A stretch of 5,567 nucleotides of DNA, from assembly GCA_028713595.1 (NCBI GenBank), contig JAQTNZ010000207.1, positions 1 through 5,567 on the forward strand, read 5' to 3'. The stretch comes from Methylovulum sp. (lineage in GTDB: Bacteria > Pseudomonadota > Gammaproteobacteria > Methylococcales > Methylomonadaceae). This document shows positions 5,530-5,567 of the stretch, in pieces (position 1 is the stretch's first letter; each line of letters begins with the position of its first letter). Position numbers and translations under genes: made by a program. The notes under the pieces are model-generated. The model ran no database searches, was not told the DNA's origin, and saw only the letters and a list, made by a program, of their open reading frames with translations.

Positions 5530-5567
5530 ATCCCCTATCAATGGAAGCCTTTTATTGACGAAGGGGA
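5492..5567 (+). CDS. Possible start of an unrecognised gene, truncated by the window
   Basis: The frame is open from ATG 5492 to the right edge, 25 codons, beginning MDLSKHERLTLALSPINGSL. AAGGGG (5477-5482) sits 9 nt before the ATG as a plausible ribosome binding site, and a weak promoter precedes it. I do not recognise the protein. The N-terminus has no signal peptide and is a mix of charged and leucine-rich residues. So short a frame can be open by chance, so this call rests mainly on the ribosome binding site and on the divergent position relative to engB. Confidence 0.3.
   Translation, partial: MDLSKHERLTLALSPINGSLLLTKG

Noticed and set aside
5464..5540. Right-edge inverted repeat as an integron attC site or transposon end
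   Set aside because: The arms lack the attC core (GTTRRRY with RYYYAAC). No target duplication or transposase is seen.
1..5567. CRISPR array, tRNA, rRNA, insertion sequence or phage genes
   Set aside because: No regularly spaced repeats, cloverleaf, rRNA segments, transposase motifs or phage-type proteins were seen on either strand.

Overview
The window looks like a chromosomal segment of a gammaproteobacterium. PolA and EngB are both of gammaproteobacterial type, and their neighbourhood (polA, a candidate small RNA, then a converging engB) matches the polA-spf-yihA arrangement of enterics and the polA-ersA-engB arrangement I recall from Pseudomonas. A PEP-CTERM-like exported protein and a single-domain protoglobin next to them would fit a methanotroph of the Methylococcales or a relative. 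That placement is an inference from protein character, not a search result.

Layout: (1) Positions 1-527, minus strand, hold the N-terminal 175 codons of a secreted Ser/Thr/Gly-rich protein that runs off the left edge. (2) Positions 528-870 are the divergent control region between it and polA. They hold a sigma-54-like promoter and an upstream palindrome for the exported protein, and a good sigma-70 promoter for polA. (3) Positions 871-3582 are polA, full length, with the 5'-nuclease, proofreading and polymerase active sites intact. (4) Positions 3583-3974 are noncoding but dense. They hold an AT-rich UP-like block, a sigma-E/AlgU-type promoter, about 105 nt predicted to fold into three consecutive hairpins ending in a strong intrinsic terminator, and then an extended -10 promoter under a 14-bp palindrome. 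(5) Positions 3975-4544 encode a protoglobin with no output domain. (6) Positions 4633-5274, minus strand, are engB (yihA), convergent with the globin gene. (7) Positions 5275-5567 hold the engB promoter and, at the right edge, what may be the first 25 codons of an unrecognised gene whose ribosome binding site lies in a long inverted repeat.

The most interesting element is the candidate small RNA at about 3662-3766. Its position, orientation, sigma-E-type promoter, C-rich single-stranded patches and CCCCAG/CTGGGG terminator together suggest an ErsA/Spot 42-type regulator, in this case driven by envelope stress. Its C-rich loop can pair with the ribosome binding site of the adjacent globin gene. 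The two essential genes carry out repair/replication (PolA) and ribosome assembly (EngB). The globin gene is the unusual insertion in this otherwise conserved neighbourhood.
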